Assembly: GCF_016650815.1 (NCBI RefSeq)
Contig: NZ_JAEKEZ010000038.1
Location: 365,513-429,512 of the forward strand
Reading direction: 5' to 3'
Length of the DNA: 64,000 nucleotides
DNA from: Pseudomonas sp. TH31
GTDB taxonomy: Bacteria > Pseudomonadota > Gammaproteobacteria > Pseudomonadales > Pseudomonadaceae
Positions 10,119 to 18,103 of this stretch are shown one piece after another. The notes under the pieces were generated by a model. That model made no database searches and was not told where the DNA came from. It saw only the letters and a program-made list of their open reading frames with translations. Numbering within the stretch: the first letter of the stretch is position 1; each line of letters begins with the position of its first letter. A program made the translations under genes and the position numbers.

Positions 10119-10145
10119 AAAAGCCCCGTTGCCGGGGCTTTGTTG
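10119..10145 (-). terminator. Intra-operonic hairpin between fapC and fapD
   Basis: AAAGCCCCG and CGGGGCTTT pair perfectly around a four-base loop, with a short T run on the minus strand. It lies directly after the fapC stop, inside the operon. It could act as a partial terminator, or protect the fapC message. Confidence 0.7.
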
Positions 10146-10155
10146 ACGGTCCAGA

Positions 10156-11118
10156 TTAATGGCTGACCGACGAGATCGACAGGCTGTTGGCTTGTTGGTT
10201 GCCGACACCGGACGAGACGTTTGCTCCCATGTTGCCCTGAGAGCCGTTCAGCGAATTGCTCAGGCTGGCGGTGTTGAGCACAGGAGCTGTCCAACCACTT
10301 GGGGTCAACACTTGCTGGGTGGTCACGCCGCCCAGTTCGAAAGCGCCCACTGCCGCGAAGGTAGAGGTGCTGTTGCCGCTGTTGCCGTGGTTGTTGCCGC
10401 GGTCGTTGCCATAACCACCATGATTGTCATGATTGTCAGCTTTGGTTTTGGCTACGCCCACTGCCACGAAGGCACCCGAACCTTTGAAAGTACCGGTGAG
10501 GGTGTCTTTCTTGAAGGTCTGAACGCCTTGGTTTTCTACCACCAGGCCAGTGGAAGACTGGCTGGATGCCGAGATAGCCTGAGACTGGCCATTCGTGCCC
10601 GAGGCAATTGCCATATTGTTTTTCTGTTGGTTGAAGTTGCCGGAAGTCGAGTTCAGGCCGATGTTGCCGGAGCTGTTGTTGCCGGAGCCTGAGATCGATG
10701 CGGTGTTAACCGTCGAGTTGTTGTTCACATAGTTGTTGTTGTTGACCTGGTTCACACTGGACAGGGAGCTCGCGCCGTTTGCGGTGCCGAAAATAAAGGC
10801 CTCGTCGGAAGCGATAGCGGCGGCGTTGTCTTGTTGGTTGCCGTCGCCGGCTGCAACGTTGGCGCCCATGTTGCCGCTGGAGCCGTTCAACGAATTGCTC
10901 ATGGTGGCGTTGTTTTGGGTGGCCTGGTTGTTTACAACGTTGCTGTCACTGTTCTGTGCATCGATTGCGGAGGCACTGGCACCCGCGACGATTTGCGGTG
11001 GAGGAGGAGGGTAGTGGCCGTGATCGCCGCCCTGATTGCCACCGCCTGCTTGTGCTGCCATTGCCATCACTGCTGCCAGAGCGAAAACCAGTGGTTTAAG
11101 AGCCATTGTAGGTTTCAT
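10156..11118 (-). CDS. fapC: FapC, major amyloid fibre subunit
   Basis: FapC is the main structural subunit of Pseudomonas functional amyloid. The 320-residue product has a signal peptide ending AMAAQA and three imperfect repeats centred on GNMGANVAAGDGNQQ, GNIGLNSTSGNFNQQ and GNMGANVSSGVGNQQ. The repeats are separated by a short Asn-rich linker and a longer linker containing a His/Asn/Gly stretch (DNHDNHGGYGNDRGNNHG). No cysteine is present in the product. ACGGAG precedes the ATG. It lies 61 bp after fapB. The hairpin at 10119-10145 immediately follows. Confidence 0.95.
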   Translation of the reverse strand: MKPTMALKPLVFALAAVMAMAAQAGGGNQGGDHGHYPPPPPQIVAGASASAIDAQNSDSNVVNNQATQNNATMSNSLNGSSGNMGANVAAGDGNQQDNAAAIASDEAFIFGTANGASSLSSVNQVNNNNYVNNNSTVNTASISGSGNNSSGNIGLNSTSGNFNQQKNNMAIASGTNGQSQAISASSQSSTGLVVENQGVQTFKKDTLTGTFKGSGAFVAVGVAKTKADNHDNHGGYGNDRGNNHGNSGNSTSTFAAVGAFELGGVTTQQVLTPSGWTAPVLNTASLSNSLNGSQGNMGANVSSGVGNQQANSLSISSVSH

Positions 11119-11179
11119 GGTGTTTCTCCGTGCTCATTAGTTGGTTAAGTGTTGGTACGTCTACTGCACTGCAATTGGG

Positions 11180-11758
11180 TCAGTTCGAGACCCGGATGCT
11201 CAGGGTGTTAGCTATCTGGTTTCCCACCCCGGCACTCTGGTTCACCTGAATCACTCCGCGGCTGCCGGTGAAGGCCTGGTCGCTGGTAACGACCTGGCGG
11301 CTGCCTTTTGAAGCGTCAGTTGCTCCTGAGCTGGTTGACGGCGTCACGTTCTGCTGGGAAAGGACGCTGTCGTCGATACTTTGCGGGCCTGTGCTGATGC
11401 TTATCCGCATTGCGTTGGCCATCTGGTTGTTGGCGCCAGCCGACTGGTTAACGCCCAGTACACCGCTGCCATTGCTGAAAGAGTTGCCACCGATGCTGGC
11501 GGTTGCGTTCATCCGTGGATCGGCGGGGGTATTGATGTTCTGGTTCACGAGGGTGCTCGCCGAGGCATTGTTGCCAATGGCGATGGCTCGGGCGTTGGTC
11601 TGCTGCGATTGATCGCCAGCCGCCTGGTTAACACCCAGGTTGCCGCTGTACTGGGCGCCGGAACTCTGAATGGTGGCGCTGTTGACCACCGGCACATTGG
11701 AGTCGGCCATGACGCCGGCACTGGCCAGCAGGGCGATGAAGATCAGGGAGAGTTTCAT
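11180..11758 (-). CDS. fapB: FapB, amyloid nucleator subunit
   Basis: A 192-residue secreted protein with signal peptide to GVMA|DSN. Three repeats contain SGNLGVNQAAGDQSQQTNA, SGVLGVNQSAGANNQMANA and RGVIQVNQSAGVGNQIANT, the FapB pattern. FapB is thought to nucleate FapC polymerisation. Its ATG overlaps the fapA stop (ATGA, 11755-11758), so translation of the two is probably coupled. Confidence 0.94.
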   Translation of the reverse strand: MKLSLIFIALLASAGVMADSNVPVVNSATIQSSGAQYSGNLGVNQAAGDQSQQTNARAIAIGNNASASTLVNQNINTPADPRMNATASIGGNSFSNGSGVLGVNQSAGANNQMANAMRISISTGPQSIDDSVLSQQNVTPSTSSGATDASKGSRQVVTSDQAFTGSRGVIQVNQSAGVGNQIANTLSIRVSN

Positions 11759-12219
11759 TTCACCCCTCCCAGATTGGTTAGAGGGGCGAGACCGGTGCTC
11801 ATGCTGCGGTTTATGGTTCCAGAGATTGAAGCCCCGGCACCGGCCGTATTACCGCTGCCACCGCTGCCACCGCCCACGCCGGGTATGCTATTGGAACCGC
11901 TTACAACGTTCAGTCCCTGTGGGCTGGCCCCGTTGAAGTTGATCATGCTGCTGATTGAAGAACCGCTGGCAATGCCGGCAAAATCACTGTCACTCAGTTC
12001 CCCGTCGTGGGTCGCCCGGACGACGTTTGCCGAAGGGTTGGCACTGACAGTGGTCGGGTAGGGGTCTTTGCCGCCGTTACGACCTATAGGAATCGGTTGA
12101 ACCTGACGCTGGATAACGATCACGCCATTGCCATCGGCCATGACTGGAAGACTGGTGAGGGCGCTGACGGCACACCCGATCAGCAGTACATTCGTCAAAC
12201 CTTTGTTGAAAGTTCCCAC
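11755..12219 (-). CDS. fapA: FapA, periplasmic chaperone-like Fap protein
   Basis: First gene of the operon, 154 residues. It has a signal peptide (LTNVLLIGCAVSALTSLPVMA), a Gly/Ser-rich middle (GVGGGSGGSGN) and an Asn/Ser-rich C-terminus. FapA is known to influence the FapB/FapC balance in the fibre. The start codon is GTG at 12219 with AAGGAA about eight bases upstream. Overlaps fapB by four bases. Confidence 0.9.
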   Translation of the reverse strand: MGTFNKGLTNVLLIGCAVSALTSLPVMADGNGVIVIQRQVQPIPIGRNGGKDPYPTTVSANPSANVVRATHDGELSDSDFAGIASGSSISSMINFNGASPQGLNVVSGSNSIPGVGGGSGGSGNTAGAGASISGTINRSMSTGLAPLTNLGGVK

Positions 12220-12273
12220 GGCAGCAATTCCTTCTTCGTTGTGGGCTGGCTTCTGTCAGCGTTATGAAGGAGA

Positions 12274-12292
12274 GAGCGAAAGCTGTGCCGCT
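12274..12292 (-). promoter_or_regulatory. Sigma-54 (-24/-12) promoter of fapABCDEF
   Basis: On the minus strand the sequence reads CGGCACAGCTTTCGC. The GG (12289-12288) and GC (12277-12276) are separated by exactly ten bases, the invariant spacing of sigma-54 promoters, with GGCAC matching the -24 element. The -12 element is TCGC rather than TTGC. The expected transcription start is near 12264, about 45 bases before the fapA start codon. A sigma-54 activator gene lies just beyond the operon. Confidence 0.65.
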
Positions 12293-12353
12293 TTTTGATT
12301 GTTGTTTTATTTCAATGGGTTAGCGGAAAGTCCGAAAGTGGCGATGTTCGAAC

Positions 12354-12371
12354 TGTTTCATGATTGAGACA
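12354..12371. promoter_or_regulatory. Candidate activator site upstream of fapA
   Basis: TGTTTCA-TGAT-TGAGACA is an interrupted palindrome with six of seven paired positions. Its centre is about 98 bases upstream of the predicted start near 12264, in the usual range for sigma-54 activator sites. The gene-free stretch 12220-12550 otherwise holds only the promoter and a second weak inverted repeat (CTGCA...TGCAG, about 12385-12399). Confidence 0.45.
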
Positions 12372-12550
12372 CTACTCAGTGCCTGCAATCGGCTGATGCA
12401 GTCCAAAAGCTCTAGAACAAGGGTTTGCGCCAAGGTGTATCAGAACCTTAACAAGTGCCATGACAGGACAATGAAGGGCGTTGAAACAGGGCTTTTTCAG
12501 GAGGGGAGGTGTTTCAGAAACGGACACTTTGGCCACAAAACAGCGGAAAA

Positions 12551-12572
12551 CACTGGGGCTTTCGCCCCAAAG
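12551..12572 (-). terminator. Hairpin after the NadR-like kinase gene
   Basis: TGGGGC-TTTC-GCCCCA stem-loop a few bases beyond the kinase stop codon, followed on the minus strand by GTGTTTTCC. The T run is short. Confidence 0.5.
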
Positions 12573-12578
12573 GCAAGG

Positions 12579-13102
12579 TCAGGAGCGGAGCAGCAGGGTG
12601 ACGGCTTGCAGCGCTTGAACCCGGCGTTGCGCCCAGTTCCCTTGCAACACTTGAAACGGTTGTTGATGCTGTTCCAGCCAAACGTGGGTGGCATTGAAAA
12701 ATGCTCGCCGCTCATCGAGCGAGGGCTGGCACCGCTGACCATCGTCCGTCCAGTCGACCTGCTCAGGCGACAGCAGCAAATGCAAGTCGTAGTGTCGAGC
12801 CAGCAGCGCCTGCTCGATCCAGGCCGGGCAGTCGCCGAACAGGGTCTGGCTCCAGAGAATGTTGCTCAACAAATGTGTATCCAGAATCAACAGGCGCGGC
12901 TGCCCGGCCCGGGCCTCGTCTTCCCATCGCAGTTGGCCACGGGAGATTTCGGGGATGTCGGCGAGGCAGGTGTCCCGGGATTTTGTTCGATGAACCAGCG
13001 CACGTATTCATCGACCAGCACACCGCCGAACTGCGTTTTGAGCTCGGCCGCCAACCAGCTCTTGCCGCTGGATTCGGGGCCGGTGAGTACCAGCACTTTC
13101 AT
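12579..13102 (-). CDS. NadR-like nicotinamide riboside kinase (one-base frameshift)
   Basis: An AAA/P-loop kinase of the NadR C-terminal type, about 175 residues once repaired. Walker A is GPESSGKS near residue 8. Downstream are LLILDTHLLSNILWSQTLFG and a Trp-rich tail. The likely reaction is phosphorylation of nicotinamide riboside to NMN. The start overlaps the pnuC stop as ATGA, so transporter and kinase are probably made together: uptake by PnuC followed by trapping through phosphorylation. The frame breaks near 12980 in the A-run after FIEQ; adding one A restores SRDTCLADIPEISRGQLRWEDEA in two short segments. The break is most likely a consensus error. Confidence 0.8.
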
Positions 13103-13662
13103 GCGTGCAACGCCGGATCGGCGCGCCATTCACGCCAGCCCTGCACCGCGATCACGGTGAACAAACCGTAGAGGGTCGCGGTCAGGTACAGGCCTTTGTA
13201 AATGAACAGCCCGACAAAAATCACATCGAGGACGATCCACAACGGCCAGCATTGCACGCGCTTTTGCGCCATCCATAACTGCGCCACCAGGCTGAAACCG
13301 GTCAGCGCGGCATCGAGCCAGGGTTGGGCAGCGTCGGTCCAGTGAGCCATTGCCGCGCCCAGCAGCAGGCTGCCGATGGCACCGATGGCCAGCCCGAGCA
13401 CTGTCGAGCGGGCATCCAGTTCACTGACTTGCCGGCCGTCATGGGCGTTGCCTGCGCGGGTCCACTGCCACCAGCCATAGAGTTGCAGCGCGGCGTAAAT
13501 CACCTGCAGCAGCATGTCCGAATACAGCTTCACGTCGAAGAAGATCCAGGTGTAAAGCAGCACCATCACCAGCCCGATCGGCCAGCACCAGGGGTTCTGT
13601 TTGACCGTCAGCCAAACGGCAATCACGCCGAGGGCGGCCGCAAACAGTTCAAGCCCGGACAT
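13099..13662 (-). CDS. pnuC: PnuC nicotinamide riboside transporter
   Basis: A 187-residue membrane protein with about seven hydrophobic segments and the PnuC signatures WPIGLVMVLLYTWIFF, LYSDMLLQVIYAALQLYGWW and the C-terminal LWIVLDVIFVGLFIYKGLYL. PnuC proteins let vitamin B3 ribosides across the inner membrane by facilitated diffusion and depend on a downstream kinase, which is encoded directly after it with a four-base overlap. AAGGAACC precedes the ATG at 13662. Confidence 0.9.
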   Translation of the reverse strand: MSGLELFAAALGVIAVWLTVKQNPWCWPIGLVMVLLYTWIFFDVKLYSDMLLQVIYAALQLYGWWQWTRAGNAHDGRQVSELDARSTVLGLAIGAIGSLLLGAAMAHWTDAAQPWLDAALTGFSLVAQLWMAQKRVQCWPLWIVLDVIFVGLFIYKGLYLTATLYGLFTVIAVQGWREWRADPALHA

Positions 13663-13709
13663 GGAGGTTCCTTGGGGGAAATCGAAGAGGGGGCGGATTG
13701 TAGCGGGAA

Positions 13710-13779
13710 GATCAAAAGATCGCAGCCTTCGGCGGCGCCCGCAGGCGCGTAGGAGCTGCCGAAGGCTGCGATCTTTTGG
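13710..13779. repeat. REPIN (GCTGCCGAAGGC class)
   Basis: Inverted REP arms (AAAAGATCGCAGCCTTCGG and CCGAAGGCTGCGATCTTTT) around a GC-rich loop, between the pnuC promoter region and the 3' end of the chemoreceptor gene. Confidence 0.9.
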
Positions 13780-13781
13780 CT

Positions 13782-15416
13782 TTACACCCGAAACTGCTTG
13801 AGCAACCCGTTCAACTGCTCACTCAATTCCTTCAGGTGAACACTGGCCAAACTCGACTGCTCCGCCGCCAGTGCCGTGCTGTGGGACAGCCCGGCGGCCT
13901 GGGTGACGTTCTGGTTGATGTCTTCCACCACATGGGCCTGTTGCAGGGTGGCGCTGGCAATCGACGCATTCAGCCCGTTGAGGTTGCGCAGGGCCTGACC
14001 GATAGCGCTCAGGCTCGCACCGGCCAGCCCGGCCTGTTCGATGGTCAGTTGCGACGCCCGGCTGCTGTCGCCGATCACCTTGACCGCTGCTTCGGAGTGA
14101 TTTTGCAGGCGTTCGATCATCGACTGGATCTCCGCCGTGGACTTCTGGGTACGCTGGGCCAGCAGACGCACCTCATCGGCCACCACCGCAAACCCACGAC
14201 CTTGCTCGCCGGCCCGGGCGGCTTCGATGGCGGCGTTGAGTGCCAGCAGGTTGGTTTGTTCGGCAATCGAGCGGATCACTTCCAGCACGCTGCCAATCTG
14301 GGTGCTTTCGGCGGCGAGGGTGCGAATCACTTCGACCGCCTGATCAATGGTGCTGGAGAGTTTATCAATCTGCTGCAAGCTGCCATCGATGTTGACCTGG
14401 CCTTGCTGCGCCTGAGACTCGGCGTCGCGCATTTCGCTGGCTGCATGCTCAGCGTTCCTGGCCACATCCTGCACGCCGTAGGTCACTTCATTGATCGCGG
14501 TTGCCACCAGTTCCATTTGCTGGGACTGCTGCTGACTGCGTTGCTGAGCCTGCGCGGCGTCGTTACCCAAATCGCTGGACGACTGGCCCAGGGCGCTGGC
14601 AGAGGCCTGCAACTGGCTGATCACCTGGCGCAGCTTGGCGGTAAAGGCGTTGAAGTGCCGCGCCAGTTGCGTGACTTCGTCCTGGCCGTGGGTGTCGAGG
14701 CTGCGGGTCAGGTCGCTTTCGCCGCTGGCAATGTTGGCCATGGCGTTCACCGCTTCTTGTAATGGACGCACGATGCTGCGGGCAATCAGGATCACCAGCA
14801 GCGCCATGATCAGGGCAATCGCCATGCCGATAAACGACGCTTCCCAGACCTGGCCGTAGAACTCGGCCTGCATGTCATCGATGTACACGCCCGAACCGAT
14901 CACCCAGCCCCAAGGCTCGAACAGTTTGACGTAGGAGGTTTTTTCTACCGGCGCACTGGCGCCCGGTTTCGGCCAACGGTAATCGACCATGCCGGCACCC
15001 TTGGCCTTGACGATGGCGACCATTTCATTGAACAGCGCAAAACCATCCGGGTCGCGGATCGTCGAAAGGTTCTGGCCTTCGAGTTTCGGGTTGGCCGGGT
15101 GCATGATCATCACCGGCGTCAGGTCGTTGATCCAGAAGTAGTCGTTCTGGTCGTAGCGCAGCCCGCGAACTACGGTCAGCGCCTGTTTTTGCGCAGCTTC
15201 GCGGCTGAGCGTGCCGGCGGTTTCCAGGTCGTGGTAATAGTTCAGAATGCCACTGGCGGTTTGCACCACATGCTGGGTTTTCTGCGCTTTGCCGTCGTAC
15301 AGGTCATCGTGGATCTGTTTGAGCATCAACGCGCCCAGCGTCAGTAACATCACGATGGCCACGATCAAGATGAGCCACAAGCGTCGGCTGATCGACACAC
15401 TGCGCAAGCTGTTCAT
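13782..15416 (-). CDS. Methyl-accepting chemotaxis protein with single-Cache sensor
   Basis: A 544-residue chemoreceptor. TM1 is near residues 12-30 (LWLILIVAIVMLLTLGALM). The periplasmic single-Cache domain, about 35-185, contains VRGLRYDQNDYFWINDL and MHPANPKLEGQ. TM2 is near 187-207, followed by HAMP and a full signalling domain with EAARAGEQGRGFAVVADEV. There is no C-terminal CheR-docking pentapeptide. The ATG at 15416 has GGAG upstream; a longer frame to 15473 adds residues without a ribosome site. Single-Cache receptors of this type often sense small organic acids, but the ligand cannot be read from the sequence. Confidence 0.93.
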   Translation of the reverse strand: MNSLRSVSISRRLWLILIVAIVMLLTLGALMLKQIHDDLYDGKAQKTQHVVQTASGILNYYHDLETAGTLSREAAQKQALTVVRGLRYDQNDYFWINDLTPVMIMHPANPKLEGQNLSTIRDPDGFALFNEMVAIVKAKGAGMVDYRWPKPGASAPVEKTSYVKLFEPWGWVIGSGVYIDDMQAEFYGQVWEASFIGMAIALIMALLVILIARSIVRPLQEAVNAMANIASGESDLTRSLDTHGQDEVTQLARHFNAFTAKLRQVISQLQASASALGQSSSDLGNDAAQAQQRSQQQSQQMELVATAINEVTYGVQDVARNAEHAASEMRDAESQAQQGQVNIDGSLQQIDKLSSTIDQAVEVIRTLAAESTQIGSVLEVIRSIAEQTNLLALNAAIEAARAGEQGRGFAVVADEVRLLAQRTQKSTAEIQSMIERLQNHSEAAVKVIGDSSRASQLTIEQAGLAGASLSAIGQALRNLNGLNASIASATLQQAHVVEDINQNVTQAAGLSHSTALAAEQSSLASVHLKELSEQLNGLLKQFRV

Positions 15417-15707
15417 AACGCGGTCACTCCGGATTCTTTTTCTTGTAATAAACGGTCGCCAGCATCCAACCACGCTTTCCCGGTCGGGACTATGCGACGC
15501 AAGTCCAATTACGCGACGGCGTTAATCAGGCATCTCTGATAGGATTTCGGCCTTGCACGGAAAAACCTGAATCCAAGTTGATTTTTCACGGGATTTTTAC
15601 CGTCTGGTAGTGATCCTGTGTGCACCAGACTTCAGCTACGCTGAGCGCAGTGAACGTATTAAAAATATTAACGGGGCGGGCCTAGATGCAACGCCTTTGG
15701 GGGATAG

Positions 15708-16538
15708 ATGGACCTTTGGACCGCCTTTCAGGCGCTGATTCTTGGAGTCGTAGAAGGGCTGACGGAGTTTTTGCCCATTTCGAGTACAGGGCACCAGATC
15801 ATTGTTGCGGACTTGCTCAACTTTGGTGGTGAGCGCGCCATTGCATTCAACATCATTATCCAGTTAGGCGCGATCCTGGCCGTGGTCTGGGAGTTTCGTC
15901 GCAAAATCCTCGACGTGGTCACCGGTTTGCCGACCCAGCCGAGTGCACGTCGCTTTACCGCCAACCTGTTGATTGCCTTCATGCCGGCGGTGGTGCTGGG
16001 GGTGATTTTTTCCGATTTGATCCACGAGTATCTGTTCAACCCGATCACAGTCGCGGCCGCGTTGGTCGTCGGCGGGATCATCATGTTGTGGGCCGAGAAG
16101 CGTCAGCATGAAGTGCACGCCGAAACGGTCGATGACATCACCTGGCAGGACGCGCTGAAGGTCGGTTTCGCCCAGTGCCTGGCGATGATCCCCGGAACAT
16201 CGCGTTCCGGTTCGACGATTATTGGCGGCCTGCTGTTCGGGTTGTCGCGTAAAACCGCGACCGAGTTCTCGTTCTTTCTGGCCATGCCGACCATGGTTGC
16301 CGCGGCGGTTTATTCAGGCTTCAAGTACCGTCATCTGTTCGTGCCGGCAGACTTTCCAGTGTTCGCCGTCGGCTTCATTACGGCGTTCATCTTCGCGATG
16401 ATCGCGGTCAAGGCGCTGCTCAAGTTCATTGCCACCCACAGCTATGCGGCATTTGCCTGGTATCGGATTGCGTTCGGCCTGGTGATCCTGGCGACCTGGC
16501 AGTTTGGCTGGATCGATTGGGCTGCCGCCAAACCATGA
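15708..16538 (+). CDS. uppP: Undecaprenyl-diphosphatase UppP (BacA)
   Basis: UppP dephosphorylates undecaprenyl pyrophosphate to recycle the lipid carrier for peptidoglycan and other envelope polymers, and confers tolerance to bacitracin. The 276-residue integral membrane protein has both family motifs: EGLTEFLPISSTGH near residue 17 and PGTSRSGSTIIGGLLFGLSR near residue 170. GGGGGA precedes the ATG. The stop overlaps the next gene's start as ATGA. Confidence 0.95.
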   Translation: MDLWTAFQALILGVVEGLTEFLPISSTGHQIIVADLLNFGGERAIAFNIIIQLGAILAVVWEFRRKILDVVTGLPTQPSARRFTANLLIAFMPAVVLGVIFSDLIHEYLFNPITVAAALVVGGIIMLWAEKRQHEVHAETVDDITWQDALKVGFAQCLAMIPGTSRSGSTIIGGLLFGLSRKTATEFSFFLAMPTMVAAAVYSGFKYRHLFVPADFPVFAVGFITAFIFAMIAVKALLKFIATHSYAAFAWYRIAFGLVILATWQFGWIDWAAAKP

Positions 16539-16963
16539 GTGACTCCGGCGCGCGGAACAACCCCGGCCGCAAGTCCGGGGGCGAGGTCCAGCATCTTCGC
16601 CTGAAACTGCTGGTGTTCGCCGCTCTTTGTACGCTGCCGCTGTATGGAGCGTTGTCCTTATGGCTGCGCGGCGTTTCGTTGATTCCCCTGGCGGGTTACG
16701 GCGTGGTCAGCGTGCTGGCGTTTTTCCTGTACTGGGGCGACAAGCGCAAGGCCCGCGCCGACAACTGGCGCACGCCGGAAAACATCTTGCACGCGGTGGA
16801 ACTGGCTGGTGGCTGGCCGGGCGCCTTGTTGGCTCAGCAAGTGTTCAGGCACAAGACCCGCAAAGTTTCGTTTCAATTGGTGTTCTGGCTGATCGTGCTG
16901 CTGCATCAGGTGCTCTGGATCGACCAGTTGTTCCTTGGTGCGCATCTTTTGGCCTTCTTTTAA
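16535..16963 (+). CDS. DUF1294 membrane protein
   Basis: A 142-residue protein with hydrophobic segments near 25-45, 48-65 and 112-130. The conserved DUF1294 core reads YWGDKRKAR, WRTPENILHAVELAGGWPGALLAQQVFRHKTRK. Its start (16535) overlaps the uppP stop by four bases, so the two are probably translationally coupled. Some family members carry an N-terminal cold-shock domain; this one does not. Function unknown. Confidence 0.85.
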   Translation: MSDSGARNNPGRKSGGEVQHLRLKLLVFAALCTLPLYGALSLWLRGVSLIPLAGYGVVSVLAFFLYWGDKRKARADNWRTPENILHAVELAGGWPGALLAQQVFRHKTRKVSFQLVFWLIVLLHQVLWIDQLFLGAHLLAFF

Positions 16964-16984
16964 ACAGGGTGAAACACGCACCTA

Positions 16985-17757
16985 GTAGCAGCTGCCGAAG
17001 GCTGCGTTCGGTGCGGGCCGCGTTCGGACGAAGCCGTCGTGAAATCAGGCTGCTCGGTTCTGCAGTTGGACCGCATTCACCGGGTTTACGACTGCTGCGC
17101 AGCCGAACGCTGCCTCGCGGTGCTCGACAGCTGCTACGGGGCGCGTTACGGCAACATCAGCCCGGCCAGGCGATATGCACCTTGTAGCAGCTGCCGAAGG
17201 CTGCGTTCGGTGCGGGCCGCGTTCGGACGAAGCCGTCGTGAAATCAGGCTGCTCGGTTTTGCAGTTGGACCGTTTTCAGCGGGTTTGCGACTGCTGCGCA
17301 GCCGAACGCTGCCTCGCGGTGCTCGACAGCTGCTACGGGGGCGTTACGGCAACATCAGTCCGGCCAGGCGATATGCACCTTGTAGCAGCTGCCGAAGGCT
17401 GCGTTCGGTGCGGGCCGCGTTCGGACGAAGCCGTCGTGAAATCAGGCTGCTCGGTTTTGCAGTTGGACCGTTTTCAGCGGGTTTGCGACTGCTGCGCAGC
17501 CGAACGCTGCCTCGCGGTGCTCGACAGCTGCTACGGGGGGCGTTACGGCAACATCAGTCCGGCCAGGCGATATGCACCTTGTAGCAGCTGCCGAAGGCTG
17601 CGTTCGGAGCGGGCCGCGTTCGGACGAAGCCGTCGTGAAATCAGGCTGCTCGGTTCTGCAGTTGGACCGCATTCACCGGGTTTACGACTGCTGCGCAGCC
17701 GAACGCTGCCTCGCGGTGCTCGACAGCTGCTACGGGGGCGTTACGGCAGCAATAGTC
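16985..17757. repeat. Tandem array of four ~199-bp REPIN-containing units
   Basis: Units begin at 16985, 17184, 17382 and 17581 (spacings 199, 198, 199). Each holds a REP arm (GTAGCAGCTGCCGAAGGCTGCG) and an inverted, partly diverged arm ending GACAGCTGCTAC. The first three units end with about 40 bp resembling the 3' end of a YjbR gene: on the minus strand it reads codons for AYRLAGLMLP then stop, against QVGLLLP and stop in the real gene at 17741. Units 1 and 4 share one central variant (GGACCGCATTCACCGGGTTTAC); units 2 and 3 share another (GGACCGTTTTCAGCGGGTTTGC). No coding frame here is credible. Confidence 0.9.
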
Positions 17758-18103
17758 CGACCTGGGTACGCTTGGGCAACTTGCTCACCACTAATTGGTG
17801 GGATCGTTGCAACAAGCCTTGCAGTTCTTCGGCGCCCAGCGGGTAGGGCGTCTGCATGATGATCCATTGCGCCCGGGCCAGGTACGGCGCCGGGTGAATG
17901 CCCGGTCGGTCGCAATGGCCGAGAAACAGATCCTTGTCGACTTTGAACGCCAGGGAATCGCCCCGCAGGTTCTGTAATGCGAACATCTTGTTGCCGGCAA
18001 TCGAAAACACCCGCACACCGTCCCATTTGTAATCCTCCCGCGCTCCGGGCAGCGTCAGGCAAAACTGTGCGACATCCGCTTCGCTCATGCGTCCAGCCTT
18101 CAT
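17741..18103 (-). CDS. MmcQ/YjbR family protein
   Basis: A 120-residue protein of the YjbR/MmcQ family, a small CyaY-like fold proposed to bind DNA. Family marks are CLTLPGAREDYKWDG, FALQNLRGDSLAFKVD and the C-terminal SHQLVVSKLPKRTQ. The ATG at 18103 overlaps the LysR-gene stop (ATGA); an internal ATG at 18088 is an alternative. The 3' end abuts the second tandem array, whose units contain a diverged copy of this gene's last codons. Confidence 0.85.
   Translation of the reverse strand: MKAGRMSEADVAQFCLTLPGAREDYKWDGVRVFSIAGNKMFALQNLRGDSLAFKVDKDLFLGHCDRPGIHPAPYLARAQWIIMQTPYPLGAEELQGLLQRSHQLVVSKLPKRTQVGLLLP

Noticed and set aside
16985..17757. Long open frames across the second array
   Set aside because: Frames arise from GC-rich repeats on both strands with no family resemblance or ribosome sites.
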